DNA from: Nostocales cyanobacterium LEGE 12452
GTDB taxonomy: Bacteria; Cyanobacteriota; Cyanobacteriia; Cyanobacteriales; Nostocaceae
DNA length: 64,000 nucleotides
Reading direction: 5' to 3'
Assembly (NCBI GenBank): GCA_015206945.1
Contig: JADEXV010000011.1
Span: 1-64,000, forward strand
Part shown: piece after piece, positions 45,071 to 55,283 of the stretch
Layout of the letters: the number at the start of each line of letters is the position of its first letter
Position numbering within the stretch: position 1 is the stretch's first letter
Translations under genes and position numbers: made by a program
Notes under the pieces: generated by a model
Told to the model about the DNA's origin: nothing
Database searches by the model: none
What the model saw: only the letters and a program-made list of their open reading frames with translations

Positions 45071-46756
45071 TTAATACATACGATCGTAACGGTCGAGGCG
45101 TAAAAGTAATCGGATCATGATCGCTGAAAGCGCCGCTGCAATTAAACCAGGTAGCAGTGCTAACCATACATAATCCTTAACCACTAAAATAGTAGCTGAA
45201 AGCGTGAAACCGCTGATTAACAGAGCATAGCTTATTGAGAGCTGAATACTGCTCTGTCGTCGCAGCAGGCGTTCGGTTTCGATAGACCGAACGCGCAAGC
45301 GCATATCTCCCTGCTCTAGCTTCTCTAATGTATCCTCTAATCTACGTGGTAGACCAAAGGCGGTACTACTTACCTGAGCTGCTTGGCGACTTAATTCGTT
45401 AAGAAAGCTATTCCCCTCTGAACCATTCATATCGGTCATAAGTTGCATTGCATACGGTTTGGCAACTTCCATAAAGTTAAATTCGGGATCTAAGCCTTTG
45501 CCTACCCCTTCTAGGGTAGAAAAGGCTCGCATCACGAAAGTGAAAGTTGCTGGAAATCTAAATGGCTGATTATAAGCTATTTCGTAAAGGTCGTCACTGA
45601 TTGCCGCGACTGATTGATTTTCAAAGGGCTTATCCATGAAATGATCGAGCATGTACTGCACGGAACGCCGTACTGGGCCCATATCATCCGTTGGGGCGAT
45701 CGCACCTAAATCGATTAGAGATTGCACAACGCGATCGCCATCTTTTTGGGCAATACCAAATAGTGTTTGCATCAATCCTTCGCGGATGTTGGACTTAATC
45801 TGCCCCATCATACCGAAATCGTAGAATATCAAAGCACCATTTGCACTAACGGCAATATTGCCTGGGTGAGGATCGGCGTGGAAAAAGCCATTATTGAGTA
45901 ATTGTAGTAAGTAGGCTTGAGCGCCTTGACGAGCGATCGCTTTTCGATCCAAACCTGCTGCTTCTAAAGCTTCGTATTGGCTAATTTTAATTCCAGGGAG
46001 ATATTCCAAAGTCAGCACTCTGGAAGTGGCATAACGCCAGTATACTCTTGGGACATTCACCCAATCATAGGCACGAAAGTTACGGCGAAAAGTATCGGCG
46101 TTACGGCCTTCGTTGAGATAATCAATTTCTTCCCAAAGAATGCGGCAACATTCTTCGTAAATACCCAACCAATCTCTTCCCCGTCCCCATTTGGGATGGC
46201 TTTGAAAGTAGCGGGTAATTCCTTTGAGAATTTGTAAATCTATTTCAAATAACTTCTTTAGTCCAGGACGTTGCACTTTGACAACAACCAATTCCCCTGT
46301 ATGTAGTACAGCTTTGTGTACTTGCCCCAAGCTAGCAGCAGCTAAGGGAATAGGTTCAAAATTATGGAAGAGTTCAGGAATTTTCTTGCCTAGTTCTTTC
46401 TCAACGATCGCTTCTACTTGCTCATAACTAAATGCGGGTACTTTGTCTTGTAACTTGGCTAGTTCTTCTACATATTCACCAGGGAATATATCAGCACGGG
46501 TAGAAAATAGTTGCCCAACTTTGATGAAGGTTGGTCCTAAATCCAATAGAGTATTGCGAATCCAGACTGCTTGGGTTTTGCGTCTTGCAGCTTGCTTTAC
46601 ATCAGTCACACCTCCCGGATAACTCCAAGATTTGTTGTATAGCCAAAGTTTGAACAGTAAGGTCAAGACAAAAGACCAAATGTCCACAAAACGCCGTTTG
46701 CTAGAGTATTTTTCCCGATTCCAACGGTATGCCTTCTCTGAATAACCTTGTTCCAT
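45071..46756 (-). CDS. ABC1/UbiB (ADCK) family protein kinase-like protein
   Basis: The 561-residue protein is an ABC1-family atypical kinase: LGPTFIKVGQLFSTRADIFP, PLAAASLGQVHKAVL (the family's Ala-rich loop), VVVKVQRPGL, GFFHADPHPGNIAV and LIFYDFGMMGQ. Two hydrophobic segments at the C-terminus (about 505-550) make it membrane-bound. Homologues in cyanobacteria and plastids affect quinone and tocopherol metabolism and stress tolerance. It precedes the PP2C gene by 16 bp. Confidence 0.94.
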   Translation of the reverse strand: MEQGYSEKAYRWNREKYSSKRRFVDIWSFVLTLLFKLWLYNKSWSYPGGVTDVKQAARRKTQAVWIRNTLLDLGPTFIKVGQLFSTRADIFPGEYVEELAKLQDKVPAFSYEQVEAIVEKELGKKIPELFHNFEPIPLAAASLGQVHKAVLHTGELVVVKVQRPGLKKLFEIDLQILKGITRYFQSHPKWGRGRDWLGIYEECCRILWEEIDYLNEGRNADTFRRNFRAYDWVNVPRVYWRYATSRVLTLEYLPGIKISQYEALEAAGLDRKAIARQGAQAYLLQLLNNGFFHADPHPGNIAVSANGALIFYDFGMMGQIKSNIREGLMQTLFGIAQKDGDRVVQSLIDLGAIAPTDDMGPVRRSVQYMLDHFMDKPFENQSVAAISDDLYEIAYNQPFRFPATFTFVMRAFSTLEGVGKGLDPEFNFMEVAKPYAMQLMTDMNGSEGNSFLNELSRQAAQVSSTAFGLPRRLEDTLEKLEQGDMRLRVRSIETERLLRRQSSIQLSISYALLISGFTLSATILVVKDYVWLALLPGLIAAALSAIMIRLLLRLDRYDRMY

Positions 46757-46834
46757 ATACTTTGTTTACCGTTGGTTTGCGACCGAATCACTTGGAAGAA
46801 AAGACACTCTGATTCCTAAACTATTTTTTTCTTA

Positions 46835-46898
46835 AATGTCCTTTGTCATTTGTCATTCGTGCATAATTTTTGACTAATGACCAATGACTAATGACTAA
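46835..46898. repeat. Dispersed CTTTGTC and GACTAATGAC repeats
   Basis: The spacer between the ABC1 gene and the next gene holds CCTTTGTCATTTGTCATT and GACTAATGACCAATGACTAA modules, which are inverted relative to each other. Confidence 0.7.
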
Positions 46899-46901
46899 AA
46901 T

Positions 46902-47228
46902 TTATGCAGAAGTTCGGCGATAATGTTGCAATTCTGTTCGTAACAGGGCAATTTCTGCTCGTAATTCGTCAATATCTGCTTGCAAGTCACCGGAATCAGA
47001 ATTGGCTTGCCCAGTACTTGCGGTAGCTTGACCAGCATTAGCTGATTCTGCTGCCCGATTTGCCCGCTCTAGGACTTCTTCTGTAAACTGGCGTAACTGC
47101 TCTCTAGCTTCTGCATCAAATTTGCCCAGATCGCTCAAAGCATCGGTCAAGGCGACCTCTAAACGCTCATTAACTACTTCTGCTACCGCTCTGCCTACGA
47201 AAAAGGCTTGCACAAGGGGATTACTCAT
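46902..47228 (-). CDS. Conserved thylakoid-associated-type small protein (DUF6825-like)
   Basis: The 108-residue protein begins [20 protein letters not shown], continues as a helical region ([20 protein letters not shown]) and, after an Ala/Ser/Gly linker, ends with a coiled coil ([20 protein letters not shown]). I recall this start from a conserved cyanobacterial family annotated as DUF6825, but the name is from memory. No catalytic motif is seen. It lies upstream of the ABC1-PP2C pair, 145 bp apart. Confidence 0.75.
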   Translation of the reverse strand: MSNPLVQAFFVGRAVAEVVNERLEVALTDALSDLGKFDAEAREQLRQFTEEVLERANRAAESANAGQATASTGQANSDSGDLQADIDELRAEIALLRTELQHYRRTSA

Positions 47229-47324
47229 AAATTTTTGTTACGTTGCACCGCAAGAGAATTATAACTTGCCTGTATGCTTTGCGGCTTCTGTTGTTGAGGT
47301 AGAAATTTACATCAGGCGATCGCT

Positions 47325-48947
47325 TTACTGATCGCATTCCAGCAACTCTCGATAATATTGCTCTGGTGTACTTGGTAAATAATTTGTCATTTGCAAAGTT
47401 TGTTCCCTCAACTTGAAACCTTGGGTAATGTTAATCCGGCTGAGGAAATCGATATCATGGGAAATTACCCAAAGCGCTCCTTGGTAATCATTGATACCTG
47501 CTACCATCTGTTCAACAGTTTCAATATCCAGGTTATTAGTTGGTTCATCGAGAATCAGCAGATCGATTTCTGAGATACTAATCATAGCGATCGCTAATCT
47601 TGCCAACTCACCTCCACTCAATACAGAAGCGCTTTTGTGAACGTCATCATATTTAAAGAGAAAGTGTCCTAATTGTTGACGCAAAAGCTGATAGCTGAGA
47701 TCGGGATTGGCAGCTTGCATATTTTCCAGAACTGTGTATTGGCGATTTATCAATTCATAGGTTTGATCGAGATATACAGCTTTCATCGTTGGTGTGAGCA
47801 AAACTTCACCTGATTCTAAAACCGCTGTTTGGTTTTCCATTCCCAAAACTGCCTTTACCAAACTCGATTTCCCAGAACCATTTGCGCCGATAATGGCTAT
47901 GCGATCGCCAGATGATATATGCAGTTGAATATTTTGAATTAACAGACGTTCTGATACTTTAAGATTTGCACCCTGGATATTGATTAGATTTCGGTGCTTG
48001 TGATTTTTTTCTTCTAGCTGAATACTTGTTACTTTCGTAGTTTTGACTTTCGTCTCTGCAACCTTTTGATTAGCCTTTGCTACTGCTACTTCATGTTTCT
48101 TTTTCGCAGTTCCACTAGATACCTCAGCTTTGGTTTTAATTAGTCCTGCTGCCATTTTATCAATACTACCATTCAGAAACTTGGCTCGACCGTTGCGACT
48201 AGATTGGGCTGCGCGTTGCTGTTCTTGCATAGCTGTGGCTTGAGTACGTTTGAGTTCTTTTCTGGCGGCTTCGTGCGATCGCATAGCTACCTCTAACTCG
48301 ATTTCTTTTTGTTCTCGATACAAAGAAAAATTGCCTCCATATACTTTCAAACCAACAGGTGTAAGTTCCCAGGTAACTTCTGTCACTTGATCTAAGAAAA
48401 AAGGCTTATGAGAGACAATTATATACGCGCCGCTGAAATTAAAAAGAAACTGTCTTAAGCTTTCTAATGTTTGCAAATCCATGTGATTTGTTGGCTCATC
48501 AAGTAACAGCAAGTTTGGTTCTTGAGCCAAACCGATCGCCAAAAATAGTTTAGTAATTTCTCCGCCACTCAAGTTAGCGATTGGTAAAGATAAGTCAAGT
48601 TTTGTGTGAAATTGTGTTTGCAAAATATCTTCAATCTTCCACCAGTCATCAGACATGGAAATCAAAAAATTAAGTACTGTATCTGCTGTAATTTTTTGTC
48701 TGATAGTGCTGACTTGTGGCAAATAATAGACCATGCCATGACGCAAAACTGAGCCTGTATTGGGGCTGATTTGACTTGCAATTATCTTGAGTAGGGTTGA
48801 TTTTCCTATTCCGTTGCGACCAACCAAAGCAATGCGATCGCCTGCTTCAATATTCACATGAACTTCTTGAAACAAAATTCTATCTATGCTGAGGTTATAG
48901 GCTAAATTATCAGCTAACAATATTGATTTTTTCGGCATTCTTATCAA
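47325..48947 (-). CDS. ABC-F family ATPase
   Basis: The 540-residue protein has two ABC nucleotide-binding domains and no membrane part. The first has VGRNGIGKSTLLKII, LSGGEITKLFLA and LLLLDEPTNHMDL; the second has IGANGSGKSSLVKAV, LSGGELARLAIA and LLILDEPTNNLDI. A Lys-rich linker of about 100 residues joins them. ABC-F proteins act on the ribosome, some in antibiotic resistance, others in relieving stalls. The subtype cannot be fixed here. Confidence 0.93.
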   Translation of the reverse strand: MIRMPKKSILLADNLAYNLSIDRILFQEVHVNIEAGDRIALVGRNGIGKSTLLKIIASQISPNTGSVLRHGMVYYLPQVSTIRQKITADTVLNFLISMSDDWWKIEDILQTQFHTKLDLSLPIANLSGGEITKLFLAIGLAQEPNLLLLDEPTNHMDLQTLESLRQFLFNFSGAYIIVSHKPFFLDQVTEVTWELTPVGLKVYGGNFSLYREQKEIELEVAMRSHEAARKELKRTQATAMQEQQRAAQSSRNGRAKFLNGSIDKMAAGLIKTKAEVSSGTAKKKHEVAVAKANQKVAETKVKTTKVTSIQLEEKNHKHRNLINIQGANLKVSERLLIQNIQLHISSGDRIAIIGANGSGKSSLVKAVLGMENQTAVLESGEVLLTPTMKAVYLDQTYELINRQYTVLENMQAANPDLSYQLLRQQLGHFLFKYDDVHKSASVLSGGELARLAIAMISISEIDLLILDEPTNNLDIETVEQMVAGINDYQGALWVISHDIDFLSRINITQGFKLREQTLQMTNYLPSTPEQYYRELLECDQ

Positions 48948-49384
48948 ACCTCAATTCGCAAACTTTTACCCGCGTTTTCCCAAAGCTGCGGGTAGATTAG
49001 ACACAAAAAAACTCAGCCGCAGACACTCGTCAAACGGTTCTATGTAGATAGGAGTAATGACAATATTTTTAGTGCATGACTATGTGAAGTAACCCTGTCA
49101 AACTAGTTGCGTTTATTCTTCGTTGACATTTGTTGCTTTGGCGCAACAGGTGTTTGGTACTACTTCATTTGTGCTATCTCGTTGGAGTTGTGATGAGGTT
49201 TGATATTAACTACAGTGTAGCACCAAGGGATTTCGGAAATCGAGGATGTGATGTCTGACGACAAGCTGCAAAGCGTCTACGCTTTTTTCTTCTCTGTGCC
49301 TTCTTTGCCTCTGCGGTAGAATGCGATCGCCAACCATAACACTGCTAAAATCAATCCATAACTACTTGATGCCGTATCCATTCT
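48948..49384. other. 440-bp divergent spacer, nothing recognised
   Basis: Contains promoters for the ABC-F gene (minus) and the Uma2 gene (plus). A HIP1 site lies near 49323. No RNA gene or repeat array was recognised. Confidence 0.45.
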
Positions 49385-50107
49385 ATGACTATTGCTCAAG
49401 AATTAGATTCTCAAGAAGGCATCTGCCAAGATGTTATATTTCCCCCTGGTGATTTATATAGTGACGAACCTCCCTTGGAAAGCGAACTGCATTTACGGCA
49501 AATAATCCTACTATTAACATGTCTGGAATGGTTATGGCGAGATAGAAATGATTTCTATGCGGCGGGGAATCTAACTATCTACTACAGTCCGCGCCAACGC
49601 AAATCAGAACACTTCCGGGGGCCAGACTTTTTTGTAGTGCTGGGATGTGAACGTAAAACCCGTAAAAGTTGGGTAGTCTGGGAAGAAGATGGCAAATATC
49701 CGCATGTAATTTTGGAAATTTTGTCTGACTCAACAGCTAATACTGACAAAGATTTAAAGAAAAAAATCTATCAAGATACCTTCCGCACACCCGATTATTT
49801 TTGGTTCGACCCTTACACACAAGAATTTGCGGGATTTCATTTAGTAGATGGAGAATATCAACCTCTACAAGCAAGTGAACAAGGATATTTGTGGAGTCAT
49901 CAGCTAGGATTATATTTGGGAGTTTATGAAGGTTTATTGCGGTTTTTTACACGCGATGGGCAACTAGTACCAACACCGGAAGAAACGGCAGTTCAGATAC
50001 AACAACAAGCTAAACAAGCCGAACAAAAGGCAGAACAAGCTGAACAAAAAGCTGAACGTTTAGCAGCAAAACTACGGGAGTTAAATATCGATCCAGATAC
50101 AATTTAG
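49385..50107 (+). CDS. Uma2-family (DUF820) protein with coiled-coil tail
   Basis: The 240-residue protein is Uma2/DUF820: DLYSDEPPLESELHLRQIIL, GPDFFVVLGCER with the catalytic-type Asp, PHVILEILSDSTAN with the Glu and KKIYQDTFRTPDYFWFDP. The C-terminal 40 residues repeat (A/E)EQKAEQA, typical of this subfamily and likely coiled coil. It converges on the large DHH-CBS-CCA gene with a 12-bp gap. Role unknown. Confidence 0.92.
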   Translation: MTIAQELDSQEGICQDVIFPPGDLYSDEPPLESELHLRQIILLLTCLEWLWRDRNDFYAAGNLTIYYSPRQRKSEHFRGPDFFVVLGCERKTRKSWVVWEEDGKYPHVILEILSDSTANTDKDLKKKIYQDTFRTPDYFWFDPYTQEFAGFHLVDGEYQPLQASEQGYLWSHQLGLYLGVYEGLLRFFTRDGQLVPTPEETAVQIQQQAKQAEQKAEQAEQKAERLAAKLRELNIDPDTI

Positions 50108-50119
50108 ACCAGAGCTATT

Positions 50120-52831
50120 TCATTTAGGATAGTGTTGTGCTAAAAACTCCTCAGCTTCAGTCTTATCTTTAATTACTCTATCCAAAGTAGCAGCAAGCAT
50201 ATCATCTAATATTTGCCGATATTGGGGTCCTGGTTTGTAACCAAGTTTCTTTAAATCATTGCCATTCAGTAGTGGCTGCACATTAGCCCAAACAGTTAAA
50301 TATTCCCAAATTTGATGTCTAAGCGATCGCGGACTTTGCACAGCAATTAAAATCAGCATTGGTAAATCATACTGTCGCAATAACTGTACTACTTGACTAG
50401 GACTTTGACACTCAGGCAAAGATTGCATTACCTCATCTTGGGCAAAAGCCAAGCTTTGCAAGCGTTTAATGCCATCTTCTTGCAGTTGTAGATTCTTTGC
50501 AACTTTCGCCCGATATTGTGGTGTCAGATGGGCGATTAACGTTTCTAAACGCATTTCCCAATGGATGAGGGTTGTTTGCGGGTCAAATCGCTGCAAACAG
50601 CGTTCTAGCAAACGCAATTGTCGTAGGACTTCCACATCTAGCTTCAGGGTAGGATGGATGCATTGCAATGCCCCTAAGTTATCTAGCAACTGCAAAGCCG
50701 ATTTCCAGTAGGGGGCTTCTAAGATGTGTTTTAGTTCTGTTTTCAGTCGCGTTTGCAGGGCTGGAGTTCTGCTATTCTCTTGAGCAGTGCGATCGTAAAC
50801 ACCACTGTTGATGGCATAACGGATAAACTCTTCAGTTTGCGGTTCTATCTGAAATCCGAAGCGCACGGCAAAGCGCACACCACGAAAAATGCGGGTGGGG
50901 TCTTCGATAAAGCTATTAGCGTGCAAAACCCGAATTTGTTTAGCTTGTAAATCTAGTAAACCGCCAAAGAAATCAAGTAACTCACCAGCACGAGGAGAAG
51001 TCAGACGCAAGGCAAGGGCGTTGATGGTAAAATCTCGGCGATACAAATCTTGACGAATGGAACTCGCTTCAACTTCTGGATTTGCGGCTGGATAAGGATA
51101 GAATTCTGTTCTAGCGGTGGCAATATCTACCCACAGAGAATCTAATTCCGGGTCTTTGTGCCACAACAAAGCCGCAGTTTGAAAAGCCCCGTGGATTTCT
51201 AAGCGAGCCGTAGGGTAAAGTTGTTGGAGTGCCTTTGCTAATTCCACACCAGCACCGACATCTGCTGATTTATGAAAGCCATCAACCACAAGATCGATAT
51301 CTTTAATCATCAAAGTGCCTGATGCTACTTCTGTTAATAGCAAATCCCGCACCCCACCACCTACTAGATAAAGATGCCAACCCCGTTTCTCTGCCTCTTG
51401 CGATGCTGTGGTGAGTAATTGCCATAATTGTGGAGCAAGGCGATTTTGCAACTCAGTGCTAAGAGGAATTTTGAATTTTGAATTTTGGATTTTGAATTTT
51501 TGCTCTCCTTCCTCATCTTCATCCCTTTCTTGATGTAATTCCCGTAAGACATCAGTACGGGTAACAATGCCCAGTAACTGCCCATTTTCCAATACTGGTA
51601 AGCGTCCGATATCATAAGTCACCATCACCGATTCAATTTCTGGCAATGTCGTATCTGGTGTAATTGTTTTGAGATTCTTGGTCATATAGCCCTTGACTGG
51701 CGCATGACTAAATCCGTGGTGTAAGGCGATATCAATATCCCGCCGCGAAATAATACCTACTAGTTGCCCTTGAGTATCGACTACAGATAAACCAGAGTGT
51801 CTATAGCGTAATAAAATGCGCTGGGCTTCGGCAATTGTGGTTTCAGGCAGAATTGTGCGGACAGGAGAAGACATCAAATCCCTAGCAGTGGGGGGATGGG
51901 GAATTTGTGCTTTTACCCCGTCAACGAGTTGTTTTAATATTGCTTGTGAATCAACTCCCCTTAGATTTAGCGATGCGGCTTGCGAATGACCGCCGCCGCC
52001 CAAGAGTTGGAATAATAGGTTAAGATTCGTTTTGGGAATTTGCGATCGCCCAATTACAGTTAACCGTGAATCCTCTTCACTTAAATGATACTCATTAGCC
52101 AGTAGTAGAGCATCAATTTCAGTTAATTCTACAAGTTCCGAAGCTAGACTCGACAGCCCCGGCACAAAACCATCTGTTTTCAGAGTTACCCAAGCAACCG
52201 TATATCCATGTAGACAGAGATATTCTAAACTTTCCAGAGATTCAGTTAATAGCTGCTGCAATTGCGGAGATAATCCGGGGTCACGGTATGTGGAAATTAC
52301 TGATAAACTAGCCCCTTGTTGCATCAACCAAGCCAAAGCTAGGGCATCCCGTGCTGTGGACTGGTCATATGTCAAAGAGCCAGTGTCAACGTGGATACCC
52401 AAAGCCATCACAGTTGCTTCGGCAGAAGTCAAGGAAATTTCCTGTTGTTGCAATTGCTCCACAATGAGAGTTGTGGTAGCTCCTACTGAGTCAATATGCG
52501 AGCGCGTGGCGGGAATATCTGATTCTTGTCCTAAGTGATGGTCATAAACTATAATCTCTTTTAGATTAGGTAAATCTAACCACTCAGCAGCTTTACCCAA
52601 GCGATCGCGGTGTTGTGTATCCACCACATTCAGAGAGCGAATTTTTTCTGGATTCACCGAACGGCGTTCAATCAGTGGATATTCATCCCGATGCAATGCT
52701 AAAAAATCCCGTACAGGAGGATGAGAGCCGCCAGTTAGCACAATCTTGCTTCCCGATAGTAGGCGCGTCAACCCTACTGCTGCTCCTAATGCGTCAAAAT
52801 CTGCTGTTGTGTGGCAAAGAATTAAATCCAT
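50120..52831 (-). CDS. DHH-CBS-CCA tRNA nucleotidyltransferase fusion
   Basis: The 903-residue protein has three parts. A DHH/DHHA1 phosphoesterase (1-315) shows [16 protein letters not shown] and [14 protein letters not shown] pair (about 320-440) has [14 protein letters not shown] and [15 protein letters not shown] polynucleotide adenylyltransferase-type head follows (about 490 onward): [22 protein letters not shown] with the catalytic Dx[13 protein letters not shown] and [17 protein letters not shown]. The enzyme should add CCA to tRNA or process RNA ends. A repeat-derived Lys/Phe-rich stretch ([12 protein letters not shown]) sits between the CBS and CCA parts. Confidence 0.92.
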   Translation of the reverse strand: MDLILCHTTADFDALGAAVGLTRLLSGSKIVLTGGSHPPVRDFLALHRDEYPLIERRSVNPEKIRSLNVVDTQHRDRLGKAAEWLDLPNLKEIIVYDHHLGQESDIPATRSHIDSVGATTTLIVEQLQQQEISLTSAEATVMALGIHVDTGSLTYDQSTARDALALAWLMQQGASLSVISTYRDPGLSPQLQQLLTESLESLEYLCLHGYTVAWVTLKTDGFVPGLSSLASELVELTEIDALLLANEYHLSEEDSRLTVIGRSQIPKTNLNLLFQLLGGGGHSQAASLNLRGVDSQAILKQLVDGVKAQIPHPPTARDLMSSPVRTILPETTIAEAQRILLRYRHSGLSVVDTQGQLVGIISRRDIDIALHHGFSHAPVKGYMTKNLKTITPDTTLPEIESVMVTYDIGRLPVLENGQLLGIVTRTDVLRELHQERDEDEEGEQKFKIQNSKFKIPLSTELQNRLAPQLWQLLTTASQEAEKRGWHLYLVGGGVRDLLLTEVASGTLMIKDIDLVVDGFHKSADVGAGVELAKALQQLYPTARLEIHGAFQTAALLWHKDPELDSLWVDIATARTEFYPYPAANPEVEASSIRQDLYRRDFTINALALRLTSPRAGELLDFFGGLLDLQAKQIRVLHANSFIEDPTRIFRGVRFAVRFGFQIEPQTEEFIRYAINSGVYDRTAQENSRTPALQTRLKTELKHILEAPYWKSALQLLDNLGALQCIHPTLKLDVEVLRQLRLLERCLQRFDPQTTLIHWEMRLETLIAHLTPQYRAKVAKNLQLQEDGIKRLQSLAFAQDEVMQSLPECQSPSQVVQLLRQYDLPMLILIAVQSPRSLRHQIWEYLTVWANVQPLLNGNDLKKLGYKPGPQYRQILDDMLAATLDRVIKDKTEAEEFLAQHYPK
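51467..51502. repeat. AATTTTGAATTTTG repeat inside a coding region
   Basis: A dispersed repeat (TTTTGAATTTTGAATTTTGG) is embedded in frame in the DHH-CBS-CCA gene and encodes about 12 residues of a Lys/Phe-rich linker. Relatives occur in spacers at about 60316 and 62308-62335. Confidence 0.75.
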
Positions 52832-52842
52832 AGTTAAGAGTC

Positions 52843-52885
52843 ATTAGTCACTTGTATTTAGACAAAGGACAAATGACAAAAATGT
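52843..52885. repeat. Dispersed ACAAAGGACAAATGAC repeat
   Basis: The spacer before psbZ carries GTCATTAGTCACTTG and ACAAAGGACAAATGACA modules of the same family as 44255-44330. Confidence 0.6.
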
Positions 52886-52981
52886 TGCAATTTCTGCTAG
52901 CTTAAAAATAATAAGAAAGTGTCAGTGTCGCCCTTTAGGATATTCTATCCTTAGTATTTCGCTGTATTGGGAGAAGTAAAA

Positions 52982-53170
52982 ATGACCATAATATTCCAAT
53001 TTGCCTTGATAGGTCTAGTACTGTTGTCTTTTGTCCTTGTTGTAGGCGTTCCGGTTGCTTACGCCACTCCCCAAAACTGGAATGAATCTAAAAAACTGCT
53101 CTGGGTTGGTTCTGGGGTCTGGATTGGTTTGGTGTTTTTAGTTGGTTTGTTAAACTTTTTTGTCGTTTAG
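52982..53170 (+). CDS. psbZ: Photosystem II protein Z
   Basis: PsbZ (Ycf9) is a two-helix subunit at the edge of PSII. From ATG 52982 the 62-residue protein reads [20 protein letters not shown], then [20 protein letters not shown] and [23 protein letters not shown] 52982 is the usual PsbZ start; an in-frame upstream frame from 52967 is unlikely. ribH follows, a common cyanobacterial neighbour. Confidence 0.96.
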   Translation: MTIIFQFALIGLVLLSFVLVVGVPVAYATPQNWNESKKLLWVGSGVWIGLVFLVGLLNFFVV

Positions 53171-53362
53171 GCGACGGCTTTGCTCTGGCGCAGGCACATA
53201 ATATAAGAACTAGAGGGGCAGAAAAGTCAAGGTCAAAGGTTAAGGGAAACAAAAGATTTTTTCTTTTTCCTACTAACTTTATTTTGACCGCGCTTTCCTG
53301 CTCCTCTACATTTAAATAAGAAATGTATATTGGCCAGAACTATAGTTGATTAAGAGGCAGTC

Positions 53363-53941
53363 ATGGCAGTTTTCGAGGGAACTTTTACCCAAACGGAGCC
53401 TTTGCGGTTTGCAGTGGTGATTGGTCGATTCAATGACCTTGTTACCGGAAAGCTGCTAGAGGGATGTCAAGATTGCTTGAAACGCCACGGTGTAGATCCT
53501 AACCCCCAAGGTAATCAGGTGGACTATGTTTGGGTTCCGGGAAGTTTTGAGGTACCTTTAGTAGCTCGCCAACTAGCACTTTCCCATCGTTATGATGCTG
53601 TAATTTGTCTTGGCGCAGTCATTCGGGGGCAAACACCCCATTTTGATTACGTATCCGCCGAAGTTTCTAAAGGCATTGCCGCCGCTAGTTTTCAAACTGG
53701 AGTGCCAGTAATTTTTGGCATTTTGACAGTAGATACTATGCAGCAAGCCTTAGAACGGGCAGGTATCAAAGGTAATCATGGCTGGGATTATGCTCTAAAC
53801 GCCCTAGAAATGGCAAGCCTGATGCGGCAATTGCGTTCTAACCTAGCAGAGCCATATTCTCGTAATAGCCAGTCTTTGCCAGCCGCTTTTCCAAGTGCCA
53901 GCGTTGGCAATTTAACTTTGGAATCAGAAGAACTCGGCTAG
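53363..53941 (+). CDS. ribH: 6,7-dimethyl-8-ribityllumazine synthase
   Basis: RibH condenses dihydroxybutanone phosphate with the ribitylamino-uracil in riboflavin synthesis. The 192-residue protein shows [71 protein letters not shown] and [17 protein letters not shown]. The C-terminal 30 residues are a polar extension. Length is slightly longer than the minimal enzyme. ATG 53363 follows a GAGG sequence. A heptamer array follows the stop. Confidence 0.96.
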   Translation: MAVFEGTFTQTEPLRFAVVIGRFNDLVTGKLLEGCQDCLKRHGVDPNPQGNQVDYVWVPGSFEVPLVARQLALSHRYDAVICLGAVIRGQTPHFDYVSAEVSKGIAAASFQTGVPVIFGILTVDTMQQALERAGIKGNHGWDYALNALEMASLMRQLRSNLAEPYSRNSQSLPAAFPSASVGNLTLESEELG

Positions 53942-53973
53942 TCCGTCATTAGTCATTTGTCCTTTGTTATTCA

Positions 53974-54057
53974 CCAATGACCAATGACCAATGACTAATG
54001 ACCAATGACCAATGACCAATGACTAATGACCAATGACTAATGACCAATGACCAATGA
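53974..54057. repeat. Twelve-copy heptamer array C(C/T)AATGA
   Basis: Twelve contiguous 7-bp units, CCAATGA or CTAATGA, run from 53974 to 54057 with no interruption, preceded by TCATTTGTCCTTTG-type modules. The array lies between ribH and tRNA-Gly. Confidence 0.92.
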
Positions 54058-54117
54058 CAAAATAAAGGGGTTGACAATAAGTGATAAATCTGAGATATTG
54101 ATATATGGCAATTGATT

Positions 54118-54189
54118 GCGGGTGTAGCTCAGTGGTAGAGCGTCACCTTGCCAAGGTGAATGTCGCGCGTTCGAATCGCGTCACCCGCT
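54118..54189 (+). tRNA. tRNA-Gly (anticodon GCC)
   Basis: The 72-base gene folds as a cloverleaf: acceptor GCGGGTG/CACCCGC, D arm GCTCAGTGGTAGAGC, anticodon stem TCACC/GGTGA with loop TTGCCAA (anticodon GCC) and T arm with TTCGAAT. CCA is not encoded. A strong hairpin follows (54198-54230). Confidence 0.96.
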
Positions 54190-54197
54190 TCCAAATA

Positions 54198-54240
54198 AAA
54201 CCTCTTGAAGTTAAAAATCTCAAGAGGTTTAGTATTTTTA
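54198..54240 (+). terminator. Terminator after tRNA-Gly
   Basis: An 11-bp perfect stem AAACCTCTTGA/TCAAGAGGTTT (54198-54208 and 54220-54230) is followed by AGTATTTTTA. It lies 9 bp after the tRNA. Confidence 0.82.
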
Positions 54241-54871
54241 GGGTGCGTTAAAGCGTTTGTAGATTAGCTCTGCACCCTTGTAAAGCCCTTCAAGTGTTTA
54301 CAGGTGAATAAAAACTAGCACAATCTATATATTTGAACAAAGAGTTACACACTACAATAGATATTTTAGTAATTCCTGCTCTGTAAACACTTGTAAACTC
54401 GAAGGAATAGATATTGGACATAATGCCGATCTAACCTTGAGAACTGATAGTAATATATAGTTACAGTGACCCAAAGAAAAATTAGCGGGTTTGTTGATGT
54501 GTGTTGTTTACGAGCGTAGCCTTCCCAAAGGATTTGCTTTAGGAGTGGTCGCCCCTATGCTTAAGATTGTAACAGGTGTGTCAGCATAATAAATCCCCTA
54601 AAACGCAACCACATTACCTTGAAAGCGACAGATGAAGAGAAGGAAATTTTTAAACAAGATCGCCAGCTACGGGGAAAGATTACAAATAGATAACTCCGTA
54701 CTTATTTGGCAATTAGTAGAATACTTAAAGTTAGCTGCATCTACTGTTGGTAATCAGGGCAATGTTTGCATCACCTTTTTATGTATATAAAGACAGAAGC
54801 TTTTAAGGTGTTTACCAAGGCATTATATTCTCGTAGTTCGTGTAAAACACGCTCAAGTTATTAGAACGCTT
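54241..54871. other. 630-bp intergenic region with a 13-bp inverted repeat
   Basis: Apart from the CAAGTGTTTACAG/CTGTAAACACTTG pair at 54291-54393, I see no gene or RNA. Confidence 0.5.
54291..54393. repeat. Perfect 13-bp inverted repeat spanning 103 bp
   Basis: CAAGTGTTTACAG (54291-54303) and CTGTAAACACTTG (54381-54393) are exact inverted copies. The element encodes nothing. It could be a small MITE near tRNA-Gly. Confidence 0.6.
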
Positions 54872-55279
54872 GTGCAATCTCAAAAACCCGAAAAAATCGA
54901 TTTCAATACCGAATACCCCTGTCCCTGTCGTCGCCGGGGTCAGCTAATTCCGATTACGTTGACAGAAGCATTTGGTTGCGATCGCTGTCAGCAAATCTTT
55001 GTTGTAGAAGATAATGGTCATGTCCTAGAACAGCTTTCCACCACCTATCCCTATAAACGGGCTTGGCGTTGGATGGGAAATAGTTGGCATGTTGTCCATC
55101 CCCGCTTGGGAGAAAGCTATTTGCCTATAGCGCTGGGCATTATTTTCGTGCTAGTGATTATATGGCTGCCATTAGCACTGCGATTGGCAAATGGTTCCAG
55201 CATTATTGCTTGGGCAATGGTGGCGGTGCTATTGGCTATCTTACCAGCACTAATGGTCTGGCTTACCTACAGACGTTAA
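54872..55279 (+). CDS. Conserved zinc-ribbon membrane protein, unknown function
   Basis: The 135-residue protein starts at GTG 54872. The first 50 residues hold two Cys pairs (YPCPCRRRG and GCDRCQQIFVV), which suggests a zinc ribbon. Two hydrophobic segments (85-105 and 112-130) follow. It is a conserved cyanobacterial membrane protein of unknown function. It ends 4 bp before the ProA-like gene, so the two are co-transcribed. Confidence 0.75.
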   Translation: MQSQKPEKIDFNTEYPCPCRRRGQLIPITLTEAFGCDRCQQIFVVEDNGHVLEQLSTTYPYKRAWRWMGNSWHVVHPRLGESYLPIALGIIFVLVIIWLPLALRLANGSSIIAWAMVAVLLAILPALMVWLTYRR

Positions 55280-55283
55280 CTCA

